A stretch of DNA of 64,000 bases from JAIPAN01 sp040403555 (GTDB taxonomy: Bacteria; Bacteroidota; Bacteroidia; Sphingobacteriales; Sphingobacteriaceae). This document shows, piece by piece, positions 35,343-43,831 of this stretch. The DNA lies in assembly GCA_040403555.1 (NCBI GenBank), contig JBBAKN010000001.1, positions 186,001 to 250,000 on the forward strand, in the 5' to 3' direction. Each line of letters opens with the position of its first letter. Positions within the stretch are counted from its first letter, which is position 1. The position numbers were made by a program, and so were the translations under genes. The notes under the pieces were generated by a model, which saw nothing but the letters and a program-made list of their open reading frames with translations, was not told the origin of the DNA and ran no database searches.

Positions 35343-35873
35343 ATGATAAAAAACCTATCACTAGTATTTTTGGCACTAAGCATTGCCGCTTGTCAGCAAA
35401 AAGAAATCAGCAAAAAACAACTAGAATATGTTGATTTGCAGGGGTTTTTTAGCGCCGAAGCGAAGCGACTAAACAAGCTAAAGCCCACAGTCCTAAAAAC
35501 CGTTGGCATTAATAATAAAAGCGAACATAAATTACTCAACAAAAGCATTGATTGGGAGAAAGAACTAAGCGTATTTAAAGAAGCTGACATTAATAAGCCT
35601 GCTTTTAAGGGGATGTACAAAATAAGTAGACTGCCTAAGAAAACCATTTACAACGCCCTCAACACAAATGCGCTTGTTCAACGAATAGAAGTAGAATGGA
35701 GTGTTACTAAAAAACCTAGGGGTATTCGCATTTTCCAACTGACGAAAAACATGATTTACCACGCTACAGATACCCTAAGCTATTACCCAGACTCTGTGTA
35801 CAGCATTCATAAAAAGCAAAAGGTACAAGTGTTAGGTACAACGGTTTACACCATCGATGGAAAATTCAACTAA
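35343..35873 (+). CDS. small hypothetical lipoprotein
   Basis: Lipoprotein of 176 residues, not recognised. The signal peptide KNLSLVFLALSIAACQQ carries the lipobox Cys. The mature part is charged, with Lys-rich strands and the segment RIEVEWSVTKKPRGIRIFQ, suggesting a small beta domain. It follows gpmI after a single base, so it is cotranscribed with it, and converges with the TPR gene with a 2-nt gap. Confidence 0.75.
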   Translation: MIKNLSLVFLALSIAACQQKEISKKQLEYVDLQGFFSAEAKRLNKLKPTVLKTVGINNKSEHKLLNKSIDWEKELSVFKEADINKPAFKGMYKISRLPKKTIYNALNTNALVQRIEVEWSVTKKPRGIRIFQLTKNMIYHATDTLSYYPDSVYSIHKKQKVQVLGTTVYTIDGKFN

Positions 35874-35875
35874 GC

Positions 35876-36499
35876 TTATTGGTTGCTTACGTTTTGTAGG
35901 TGCGAACGTGCTTCCTCTAACTGAGTAGCAATATCTTTGCGACCGGGGTTAGCCACTAACACTTTCTGAAAATCAACAATACAAGCTTTTAGTGCCTCAA
36001 TGGCTCTAGGCTTATCGTATAAACGAGGTATTTTTTGTGCTTTTAGTACGCCATAATCGTGGTAGGCAATGGCTCTATTTTGATAGTATTTCAAATCATC
36101 ACTATTCAAATCAATAGCTCTACTAAAATCTCTAATAGCCGATAGTAATAGTTTTTCTCTCTCCGAATTGGCAATGTTAGGTGTATAATTGGCCATATAG
36201 CTACGGGCCTTACCGCGGTAGTAATAAGCGGAAGTTTCGCTCGGCTTTAAAGAAATCAGCTTCCCAAAAGCAGCAACCGAGTTTTTATAATCTTCGGCAT
36301 GATAATAAGAATAGCCCAACATGTATAAGGCATTTAAATTGGTAGAATCAGCCACCATGGCCTTTTCTAATTGCATTACCGCCAACTTAAAATTACCATC
36401 TAAAAGTGCCTTTTTGCCTAATTCTTGATAAGAATCTTGAGCAAATACCCGAGCACCTACAAGCATTAAAAGAATGGCAAAACGAAATACGGTCCTCAT
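35876..36499 (-). CDS. exported tetratricopeptide-repeat protein
   Basis: Periplasmic-type TPR protein of 207 residues. The signal peptide is FAILLMLVGARVFAQ. Repeats are visible: GKKALLDGNFKLAVMQLEKAMVADSTNLNA, then ALYMLGYSYYHAEDYKNSVAAFGKLISLKPS, SAYYYRGKARSYM, and a fourth around FSRAIDLNSDDLKYYQNRAIAYHDYG. Such proteins serve as scaffolds; the partner is unknown. No operon neighbour on this strand. Confidence 0.82.
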   Translation of the reverse strand: MRTVFRFAILLMLVGARVFAQDSYQELGKKALLDGNFKLAVMQLEKAMVADSTNLNALYMLGYSYYHAEDYKNSVAAFGKLISLKPSETSAYYYRGKARSYMANYTPNIANSEREKLLLSAIRDFSRAIDLNSDDLKYYQNRAIAYHDYGVLKAQKIPRLYDKPRAIEALKACIVDFQKVLVANPGRKDIATQLEEARSHLQNVSNQ

Positions 36500-36610
36500 G
36501 TGCTATTTTTATGATGATTGGTGATTTACCAAAACATAAGTAAAAATAACAAATTATGACTAGCTGTAATTCATTCATCCAATTATTTTAATTATATGAA
36601 ATTATACCTA

Positions 36611-36639
36611 TGCCATTTTCTGCCATTTTAGCAGAAAAT
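36611..36639. promoter_or_regulatory. direct and inverted repeats upstream of lon
   Basis: TGCCATTTTC and TGCCATTTTA stand in tandem (36611-36630). ATTTTCTGC and GCAGAAAAT form a 9-bp inverted repeat with a 7-nt loop (36615-36639). A candidate operator just upstream of a TATCTTAG box; unproven. Confidence 0.35.
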
Positions 36640-36652
36640 ATAGAGATAGCTG

Positions 36653-36660
36653 TATCTTAG
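36653..36660 (+). promoter_or_regulatory. -7-like box upstream of lon
   Basis: TATCTTAG, the same TTAG variant as before the GPx and NamZ-type genes. It would leave a leader of about 105 nt before the lon ATG. Confidence 0.35.
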
Positions 36661-36772
36661 CCAGCGTATAATAAGGCGAATTACCCATTGGCATGGCGCT
36701 TGCTTAGTAATCAGTCCGCCTTAGTGAGCGGAGAAGCAGTTATATTAATGCCATATTGACCCAAAAGAATTT

Positions 36773-39244
36773 ATGAGTAACCACAATCCATACGATTTCA
36801 ACAATGCAATGCCGCTAATCAATGAAGATACGGAGTTCTTCCCCCTCATGTCACAAGAAGATGAGGAGGAAATGAATAAGGAAGAAACGCCCGATGTTTT
36901 AGCCATTTTACCACTCAGAAATACCGTACTGTTTCCTGGAGTAGTTATTCCCATAACTATTGGTCGCGATAAATCCATCAAATTGGTGAAAGATGCCTAT
37001 AAAGGCAATCGAATTATAGGTGTGGTTTCGCAACGTGATGTGGCCATTGAAGATCCTGCATTTGAGCAGTTAAATACCATTGGAACTGTAGCGCTCATTA
37101 TTAAATTGCTACAAATGCCCGATGGTAGCACCACTGTTATTATTCAAGGTAAGCAACGCTTTAGCTTAAAAGAAGAAATACAATCGGAACCTTATATCAA
37201 AGCAAGTATCTCAAAATTTGAAGAAATAAAACCTAAAGTTACTGCCGAATTTAAGGCCATTATGGCCAATATAAAGGAGATGGCTATGCAAATCATTCAG
37301 TTATCACCAAACATTCCAAGCGAAGCGGCCATTGCGATTAAAAATATTGAGAGCCCTTCTTTTTTAATTAATTTCATTTCTTCTAACATGAATGCCGATG
37401 TAGCCGACAAACAAAGCATGTTAGAAGTAGCTAAGTTGAGAGAACGGGCACAAATGGTGATGGAGCATTTAACACAAGAACTGCAAATGCTCGAATTGCG
37501 CAACCAAATTCAATCTAAGGTACGTACCGATTTAGACAAGCAACAACGCGAATACTATCTCAACCAGCAATTAAAAACCATTCAAGAAGAATTGGGAGGC
37601 AACTCACCAGATTTAGAATTAGAAAACCTGAATAAACGAGCTTCCGAAAAAAAGTGGACTAAAGAAGTAGCTGAACATTTCAAAAAAGAATCAGATAAAT
37701 TGGCTCGTATGAACCCGGCAGCAGCCGATTATTCCGTGCAAATTAATTACCTTGAGTTATTGCTCGATTTGCCTTGGAGCGAATTTACCAAAGATAATTT
37801 CGACCTAAAAAGAGCACAGAAAATATTAAATAAAGACCACTTCGGACTTGATAAAGTAAAGCAACGCATTATTGAATACTTAGCTGTATTGAAGCTAAAA
37901 CACAACATGAAAGCACCAATTTTATGTTTGGTAGGCCCTCCGGGAGTTGGTAAAACATCGTTGGGTAAATCTATTGCCAAATCATTGGGGCGCAAATATG
38001 TGCGCATGGCTTTGGGCGGCATTCGTGATGAAGCTGAAATCAGGGGTCATCGAAAAACTTATATAGGCGCCATGCCGGGTAGAATTATTCAATCGCTGAA
38101 AAAAGCAGGCGCCACAAACCCTGTATTTGTATTAGACGAAATTGATAAAGTAGGCACCGACTTTAGAGGCGACCCCTCTTCGGCCCTACTGGAAGTATTA
38201 GATCCAGAGCAAAACAACGCTTTTTACGATCATTACGTAGAAGTAGACTACGATCTTTCGAACGTATTATTTATTGCAACGGCCAACAGCTTAAGTACCA
38301 TTCATCCGGCACTTCTAGATCGTATGGAAATTATTGAAGTGAATGGCTATACCATTGAAGAGAAAATGGAGATTGCCAAACGCCATCTTTTACCCAAACA
38401 ATTGGAACAACACGGTATTAAAGCGAAAGATATTACCTTAAAACCAGTCTTTATAGAAAAGGTGATTGAAGAATACACCCGCGAATCGGGCGTAAGGGGT
38501 TTGGAAAAAAAAATTGGCTCTTTAGTACGTGGCGTAGCCACCAAAATAGCCATGGAAGAACCCAATGAGCCTCTTTTGAGCAAAGCAGATGTAGAAAAAA
38601 TATTAGGCGCCCCTATTTTTGATAAAGATTTATACGAAGGAAATGAGGTAGCTGGTGTAGTAACTGGTTTGGCTTGGACATCGGTGGGTGGCGATATTTT
38701 ATTCATTGAAGCAAGCCTAAGTCCGGGTAAAGGCAAACTAACTCTTACCGGAAATTTAGGCGATGTGATGAAAGAATCTGCCAGCATTGCCATGGCTTAC
38801 TTACGTAGCAATTCGGCTCAATTCGGCATCGATTTTAGAGTATTTGACGCTTGGGATGTACACATACACGTACCTGCAGGCGCTACCCCTAAAGATGGCC
38901 CTTCGGCTGGTGTTACCATGCTTACTGCCCTCTGTTCTGCTTTTACGCAACGCAGGGTAAAAGCACATTTGGCTATGACTGGCGAAATTACACTTCGCGG
39001 CAAGGTGTTGCCGGTTGGTGGTATTCAAGAAAAAATCTTGGCGGCCAAAAGAGCAAATATTAAAGAAATCATTCTGTGCAAATCAAACGAGAAAGACATA
39101 TTAGAAATTAAAGCCGATTATATTAAGGATCTCAAATTCCATTATGTAAAAGAAATGAAGGAAGTAATTGACTTTGCTTTAAGCAAACAAAAAGTCAAAA
39201 ACCCCACTGATCTAACTTTTAAGGAAACTCATAAATCCAATTAA
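36773..39244 (+). CDS. lon: ATP-dependent protease La (Lon)
   Basis: Cytoplasmic AAA+ protease of 823 residues that degrades damaged and regulatory proteins. The N-terminal substrate domain (LPLRNTVLFPGVVIPITIG) comes first, followed by a coiled-coil region, then the AAA+ module with GPPGVGKTSLGKSIA, FVLDEIDKVG and a conserved region DPSSALLEVLDPEQN. The protease domain carries the catalytic Ser in KDGPSAGVTM (residue about 711) and Lys in GGIQEKILAAKRA (about 754). An acidic N-terminal extension (about 45 residues) precedes the domain. A 273-bp upstream region contains repeated TGCCAT elements, which may reflect heat-shock control. A strong terminator follows. Confidence 0.97.
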   Translation: MSNHNPYDFNNAMPLINEDTEFFPLMSQEDEEEMNKEETPDVLAILPLRNTVLFPGVVIPITIGRDKSIKLVKDAYKGNRIIGVVSQRDVAIEDPAFEQLNTIGTVALIIKLLQMPDGSTTVIIQGKQRFSLKEEIQSEPYIKASISKFEEIKPKVTAEFKAIMANIKEMAMQIIQLSPNIPSEAAIAIKNIESPSFLINFISSNMNADVADKQSMLEVAKLRERAQMVMEHLTQELQMLELRNQIQSKVRTDLDKQQREYYLNQQLKTIQEELGGNSPDLELENLNKRASEKKWTKEVAEHFKKESDKLARMNPAAADYSVQINYLELLLDLPWSEFTKDNFDLKRAQKILNKDHFGLDKVKQRIIEYLAVLKLKHNMKAPILCLVGPPGVGKTSLGKSIAKSLGRKYVRMALGGIRDEAEIRGHRKTYIGAMPGRIIQSLKKAGATNPVFVLDEIDKVGTDFRGDPSSALLEVLDPEQNNAFYDHYVEVDYDLSNVLFIATANSLSTIHPALLDRMEIIEVNGYTIEEKMEIAKRHLLPKQLEQHGIKAKDITLKPVFIEKVIEEYTRESGVRGLEKKIGSLVRGVATKIAMEEPNEPLLSKADVEKILGAPIFDKDLYEGNEVAGVVTGLAWTSVGGDILFIEASLSPGKGKLTLTGNLGDVMKESASIAMAYLRSNSAQFGIDFRVFDAWDVHIHVPAGATPKDGPSAGVTMLTALCSAFTQRRVKAHLAMTGEITLRGKVLPVGGIQEKILAAKRANIKEIILCKSNEKDILEIKADYIKDLKFHYVKEMKEVIDFALSKQKVKNPTDLTFKETHKSN

Positions 39245-39262
39245 AATTACCGTTTTTGACAG

Positions 39263-39291
39263 AAAGCTACCTTTAAAAGGTGGCTTTTTTT
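39263..39291 (+). terminator. terminator of lon
   Basis: Stem AAAGCTACCTTT / AAAGGTGGCTTT with a minimal loop, followed by a run of T. It begins 19 nt after the lon stop. Confidence 0.85.
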
Positions 39292-39372
39292 ATACCTAGA
39301 CTATAGCTATTTTGTATATTTACGTGTTTAAACTTTGTATGATTAATAGTTATACAACCCGATACACAGTAG

Positions 39373-40311
39373 ATGAGAAGAAAAGCAAGTTTATTAGTCC
39401 TCCTTTTAGGATTAAGCATCAGCACAAGCGCACAAAATCACAACAAACAAATTGGCTTTAAAAGCGATAATGATGCCTATTTGGCCAGAGGCCAAGACAA
39501 ATACTACACCAATGGCATTTTTATAAGTTACCGCTTTACAAACAAATCCAAAAAAGAAAATTCTGCCCTAGCTAAACAGATTACTCAACTAGAAATAGGG
39601 CAAAAAATGTACAATGCACAATCAGGCTACATACCCGATATTGTATACGTAGACCGCCCAATTACTGCCTATTTATACGCAGGAGCCAGCAAACATTGGT
39701 TTTACACTTCTGAAAACAGCTTAAGTGTCGGAGTACAATTAGGCACTATTGGGCCAAATGCTTTAGGCCGGCAAGCACAAGAATTAATTCATAAAATAGG
39801 TGGCTTCTATCCTCCCAAAGGTTGGGAATATCAATTAAACAACGAAATAGGCCTAAACTTCAACATGGCTTATACCCATTTTTTACAACGCTCTCCTTCT
39901 AAAAAATTAGACCTCTCTATAAATACCGGAGGTAACTTAGGAAACACCTACAGTGGGCTAAGTGCGGGCTTCACTTTGCGAACAGGCAGAATGAATTCGC
40001 TTAATTCTACGGCTTATAACCGGAGTAATCTAGCGGATGTAAGCAGTTCAAGCGAATTTTTCTTCTTCGCCAAACCACAACTCGATTGGGTAGCCTACGA
40101 TGCTAGTATTTCGGGTGGATTATTTAGAAAAGATAAAGGGCCCATAACCTTTAATAGCAAACCATGGGTGCTTAGCCAAGAATTCGGATTGGTGTTTGCG
40201 CAAAAACGTTGGAGTGCACAACTATCTTACACCTTTAAAACACACGAAATAAACAGTTCTGCAAAAGCACATCAATTTGGAAGCATATCTACCTATTATC
40301 AATTTAAATAG
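39373..40311 (+). CDS. LpxR-family lipid A deacylase-like outer-membrane protein
   Basis: Exported protein of 312 residues resembling LpxR (DUF2219), an outer-membrane lipase that removes the 3'-acyloxyacyl chain of lipid A. The signal peptide is LLVLLLGLSISTSAQ. GFKSDNDAYLARGQDKYYTNGIFISY matches the N-terminal Asn-Asp active-site and YTNG segments, and LGTIGPNALGRQAQELIHKIGG holds the conserved His. The rest alternates in beta-barrel fashion and ends in YYQFK, a terminal strand. Substrate is inferred from the family. It is monocistronic, with lon's terminator in front of it. Confidence 0.85.
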   Translation: MRRKASLLVLLLGLSISTSAQNHNKQIGFKSDNDAYLARGQDKYYTNGIFISYRFTNKSKKENSALAKQITQLEIGQKMYNAQSGYIPDIVYVDRPITAYLYAGASKHWFYTSENSLSVGVQLGTIGPNALGRQAQELIHKIGGFYPPKGWEYQLNNEIGLNFNMAYTHFLQRSPSKKLDLSINTGGNLGNTYSGLSAGFTLRTGRMNSLNSTAYNRSNLADVSSSSEFFFFAKPQLDWVAYDASISGGLFRKDKGPITFNSKPWVLSQEFGLVFAQKRWSAQLSYTFKTHEINSSAKAHQFGSISTYYQFK

Positions 40312-40354
40312 GTGTAATTTTAAAATTTAGCAGCATGTTATTAGTGCCAAATTG

Positions 40355-40362
40355 TACCTTTG
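40355..40362 (+). promoter_or_regulatory. -7 box of cmk
   Basis: TACCTTTG, an exact TAnnTTTG match, seven bases before the ATG at 40370. It overlaps the earlier in-frame TTG at 40352, which is therefore rejected. Confidence 0.6.
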
Positions 40363-40369
40363 TTTAGCA

Positions 40370-41047
40370 ATGAGTAAAAATATAGTAGTAGCCATAGATG
40401 GCTATTCTTCATGTGGGAAAAGTACCCTAGCTAAGGCCTTAGCCAAAAATTTACATTTTGTATATGTTGATAGTGGTGCCATGTACAGGGCAGTAACACT
40501 CTATTTTTTACGCAATTTGGTAGATATTACTTCCCAAGAAGCCGTTACAGAAGCACTCGAAAACATCCATTTAGACTTTCATGCCAGAGATTACGAAACA
40601 CACATTACCCTAAATGGCGAAGAAGTGTCGAATGAAATTCGTGACATGAAAATTTCGGAAATGGTTAGCCCAGTAAGTGCACTCAAAAAAGTGCGCACAG
40701 AAATGGTAAAACAGCAACAACGTATGGGTAAAACAGCCAATATTGTAATGGATGGCCGTGATATAGGTACAACGGTTTTTCCTGATGCTAGCCTTAAAAT
40801 TTTCATGACTGCCGACCCTAAAGTACGTGCCGAACGCCGATACAAAGAAATGATTGCCAAAGGCGATAGCATTAGCCTAGAAGAGGTATTTGAAAACCTT
40901 GCCCACCGCGATTTTTTAGATACCACCCGTACAGAAAGCCCCCTAAAACGTGCAGAGGATGCAATTATTTTAGATAATACCGAACTTACGCCCAATGAGC
41001 AACTAGGCTTTGCACTTAACCAAGTACAGCCTTTCCTAAAAAAATAG
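40370..41047 (+). CDS. cmk: cytidylate kinase
   Basis: Phosphorylates CMP and dCMP with ATP, 225 residues. P-loop GYSSCGKSTLAKALA, then VDSGAMYRAVTLYF, NEIRDMKISEMVSPVSAL, and NIVMDGRDIGTTVFPDA, with the LID-like RAERRYKEM and DTTRTESPL region. All typical of the family. rpsA follows, as in many bacteria where cmk-rpsA are linked, but with 138 nt and its own promoter between. Confidence 0.96.
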   Translation: MSKNIVVAIDGYSSCGKSTLAKALAKNLHFVYVDSGAMYRAVTLYFLRNLVDITSQEAVTEALENIHLDFHARDYETHITLNGEEVSNEIRDMKISEMVSPVSALKKVRTEMVKQQQRMGKTANIVMDGRDIGTTVFPDASLKIFMTADPKVRAERRYKEMIAKGDSISLEEVFENLAHRDFLDTTRTESPLKRAEDAIILDNTELTPNEQLGFALNQVQPFLKK

Positions 41048-41135
41048 TAGACCACTTTCCTACTTAGTTTACTGAAAATCACGCCCAAAGACGAAAAAAA
41101 ACAATAGAATTATTTTTTTTACTTAGGTATTTACC

Positions 41136-41143
41136 TACCTTTG
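41136..41143 (+). promoter_or_regulatory. -7 box of rpsA
   Basis: TACCTTTG, an exact match, 42 nt before the ATG at 41186. The leader contains AAAAAGGAGACAA, a possible purine-rich ribosome binding site just ahead of the start, unusual for this window. Confidence 0.6.
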
Positions 41144-41185
41144 CAGTCCTGATTAAAAATTGGGAAAAAGGAGACAAATTAATTA

Positions 41186-43168
41186 ATGGCTAAAAAACAA
41201 CAAGCAGAAAAAGAGTTAAAAGCTAAAGAAGCTGAACTCGGCACTGACACCGTAGAGGTGAAAGAAACAGAAATCATTGAATCTGAAGCAGATTCTTTGT
41301 CTATCGAAGAGATTAAATCTACTACGATGGTTACCCCTTCCGGCGATTTCGACTGGGATGCGGATGACAAAGGTTTCGGAAATTACACCGATGCAGAACG
41401 CAGTAAGCTGGAAGCATTGTATTCCGGAACATTCAATTCTATCAATACTGGAGAAATTATTTCAGGTGTGGTAGTATCTATCAACAACAAAGACGTGGTA
41501 TTAAACATCGGTTTCAAATCAGATGGTTTAGTATCTATTGCCGAATTCCGCGATACCCCAGAATTAAAAGTGGGTGATACGGTAGAGGTATTTGTTGAAT
41601 CGCAAGAAGATGCCAATGGGCAATTGATTTTATCACGTAAACGTGCAAAAACTCAAAAATCTTGGGAAACCATTAACTTGGCATTAGAAAATGATACCAT
41701 CATTAATGGTTACGTTAAAAGCCGTACTAAAGGTGGTTTAATTGTTGATATTATGGGTGTTGAGGCATTCTTGCCTGGCTCTCAAATCGATATCAAACCC
41801 ATTAGAGATTACGATATTTATGTTGGTAAAACAATGGAATTTAAAGTGGTTAAAATTAATCACGAATTCAAAAACGTTGTTGTATCGCACAAAATCTTAA
41901 TTGAAGACGATTTAGAAAGCCAAAAAGCTGAAATCGTTTCTAAGTTAGAAAAAGGACAAGTTTTAGAAGGTACAGTTAAAAACATTACCGATTTCGGTGT
42001 ATTCATTGATTTAGGTGGTGTTGATGGTTTACTTCATATCACAGATATTTCATGGGGCCGTATAGAGCATCCACGTGAAGTGTTGGCATTAGATCAAAAA
42101 ATAAACGTAGTTGTTTTAGATTTTGATGACGACAAAAAACGTATTGCCTTAGGTCTAAAACAATTAACTTCTCACCCATGGGAAGCATTAGATACCAAAT
42201 TAGAAATTGGCTCTAAAGTAAAAGGTAGAATTGTAACCGTAGCAGATTACGGTGCATTCTTAGAAATTGTACCAGGCGTTGAAGGTTTAATTCACGTATC
42301 AGAAATGAGCTGGTCACAAAATTTACGCAACCCACAAGAGTTTTTAAAAGTGGGCGACGAAGTGGAAGCTCAGGTATTAACCTTAGACCGCAACGAGCGT
42401 AAAATGAGCTTAGGTGTTAAGCAATTAACTCCAGATCCTTGGAAAGACTTAGCAAAACGCTACCCTACAGGAAGCAAACAAAGTGCTGTGGTTAAAAACA
42501 TGACTAACTTTGGTGTATTTGTGGAGTTAGAAGATGGAATTGATGGATTAATTCACATTTCAGATCTATCTTGGTCTAAAAAAGTAAACCACCCGAACGA
42601 ATTTACCAAAGTTGGTGAAACTTTAGAAGTGGTTGTTTTAGAGCTCGACGAAGAAAACCGTAAATTAAGTTTAGGCCACAAACAATTAGAAGAAAACCCT
42701 TGGGAAACTTTCGAAACTGTATTTAACTTGGATTCTACACACCAAGGTACTGTATTGAAAGTAACCGATAAAGGTGCTGTAATTGCCTTACCATATGGTG
42801 TAGAAGGCTTCTGCCCAAGCAAACATATGTCAAAAGAAGATGGTACTGTGGTTAAAGCCGATGAAATGGCGGACTTCAAAATTATCGAATTTAACAAAGA
42901 TTCTAAACGCATTGTAGTTTCTCATGCCCGTATTTGGGAACAGGTAAAAGCAGAAGAGCGTAAAGAAGAAAATACCCAGAAGAAGAAAGATGCGAAAGCC
43001 TCTCAAACTGCCGTTAAAAAAGTAAAAGACTCTGTTGAGAAATCTACTTTAGGTGATTTAGGTGTACTTGCTCAATTGAAAGCTAGCATGGAAGGTGCAG
43101 AAACTAAAACTGCAGCAAAAGCTAAAAAAGCAAAAGAGGAAGCTCCAAAAGCCGAAGACGCTGAGTAA
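41186..43168 (+). CDS. rpsA: 30S ribosomal protein S1
   Basis: RNA-binding ribosomal protein of 660 residues that delivers mRNA to the 30S subunit. Six S1-type OB repeats can be followed; the clearest are GQVLEGTVKNITDFGVFIDLGGVDGLLHITDISW, GSKVKGRIVTVADYGAFLEI, and GSKQSAVVKNMTNFGVFVELEDGIDGLIHISDLSW in part. The last repeat is divergent (GTVLKVTDKGAVIALPYGVEGF). An acidic N-terminal extension of about 50 residues and a Lys/Ala-rich C-terminal tail flank the repeats and make it longer than the proteobacterial protein. Strong promoter and strong terminator fit high expression. Confidence 0.96.
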   Translation: MAKKQQAEKELKAKEAELGTDTVEVKETEIIESEADSLSIEEIKSTTMVTPSGDFDWDADDKGFGNYTDAERSKLEALYSGTFNSINTGEIISGVVVSINNKDVVLNIGFKSDGLVSIAEFRDTPELKVGDTVEVFVESQEDANGQLILSRKRAKTQKSWETINLALENDTIINGYVKSRTKGGLIVDIMGVEAFLPGSQIDIKPIRDYDIYVGKTMEFKVVKINHEFKNVVVSHKILIEDDLESQKAEIVSKLEKGQVLEGTVKNITDFGVFIDLGGVDGLLHITDISWGRIEHPREVLALDQKINVVVLDFDDDKKRIALGLKQLTSHPWEALDTKLEIGSKVKGRIVTVADYGAFLEIVPGVEGLIHVSEMSWSQNLRNPQEFLKVGDEVEAQVLTLDRNERKMSLGVKQLTPDPWKDLAKRYPTGSKQSAVVKNMTNFGVFVELEDGIDGLIHISDLSWSKKVNHPNEFTKVGETLEVVVLELDEENRKLSLGHKQLEENPWETFETVFNLDSTHQGTVLKVTDKGAVIALPYGVEGFCPSKHMSKEDGTVVKADEMADFKIIEFNKDSKRIVVSHARIWEQVKAEERKEENTQKKKDAKASQTAVKKVKDSVEKSTLGDLGVLAQLKASMEGAETKTAAKAKKAKEEAPKAEDAE

Positions 43169-43183
43169 TCTTTTTCTCACACC

Positions 43184-43214
43184 AAAAAGCCCTCGAAATT
43201 CGGGGGCTTTTTTT
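43184..43214 (+). terminator. terminator of rpsA
   Basis: AAAAAGCCCTCGAA pairs with TTCGGGGGCTTTTT (one G-T pair) and is followed by further T. It starts 16 nt after the stop. Confidence 0.9.
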
Positions 43215-43261
43215 ATGCCTAAAACTGAAAAAATGTGTTTTAAAATTTGGGCACAATAGCG

Positions 43262-43269
43262 TACATTTG
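43262..43269 (+). promoter_or_regulatory. -7 box of the pyrR-pyrB operon
   Basis: TACATTTG, an exact match, 17 nt before the ATG at 43287. The leader is too short for a Bacillus-type PyrR attenuator. Confidence 0.55.
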
Positions 43270-43286
43270 CTAAAATATAAATATTG

Positions 43287-43829
43287 ATGGAAACCTTAAC
43301 CTTGCTAGACGGTCAAAAATTCCAAATAACCATTCAGCGGCTTTGTCATCAATTAATTGAAAACCACAACACCTTTTCCGACACCGTTCTTATTGGCATT
43401 CAGCCCAGAGGAATTTATTTAGCCGAGCGCATTCATCAGGAGCTAAAACGGATACAACCCCATACCGAATTACAAGTCGGGAATCTCGATATTACCTTTT
43501 TTAGAGACGATTTTAGAACCAATAAAGATTTGCCGGCGGCTAGCACTACGGCCATCAATTTTATTGTAGAAGATAAAAATGTGATTTTAGTTGATGATGT
43601 TTTGTGGACCGGAAGAACTATTAGAGCTGCTTTAGATGCTCTTTTGGCATTTGGCAGACCACGAAAAGTAGAATTATTAGTATTGGTTGATCGCAGATTT
43701 TCACGCCAATTACCCATTGAACCGAATTATATAGGCATAGAGGTTGATTCTGTAGACTCACAAAAAGTTGTAGTAAGCTGGAAAGAAACCGACCAGCAAG
43801 ATTGTGTAACCTTATTATTAGATAAATAA
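43287..43829 (+). CDS. pyrR: bifunctional pyr operon regulator / uracil phosphoribosyltransferase PyrR
   Basis: PRPP-binding protein of 180 residues. NVILVDDVLWTGRTIRAALDAL is the PRPP loop of type I phosphoribosyltransferases in its PyrR form; VLIGIQPRGIYLAERI and DITFFRDDF are the flanking family motifs. In Firmicutes it binds pyr mRNA to cause attenuation. Here the leader is short, so a regulatory role may differ or be limited to UPRT activity. The start is the ATG at 43287; the TTG just before it is not needed. pyrB starts 2 nt after its stop. Confidence 0.92.
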   Translation: METLTLLDGQKFQITIQRLCHQLIENHNTFSDTVLIGIQPRGIYLAERIHQELKRIQPHTELQVGNLDITFFRDDFRTNKDLPAASTTAINFIVEDKNVILVDDVLWTGRTIRAALDALLAFGRPRKVELLVLVDRRFSRQLPIEPNYIGIEVDSVDSQKVVVSWKETDQQDCVTLLLDK

Positions 43830-43831
43830 CA

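Noticed and set aside
43270..43286. PyrR-type attenuator in the pyrR leader
   Set aside because: The leader between promoter box and start is under 20 nt, too short for the terminator/antiterminator pair.
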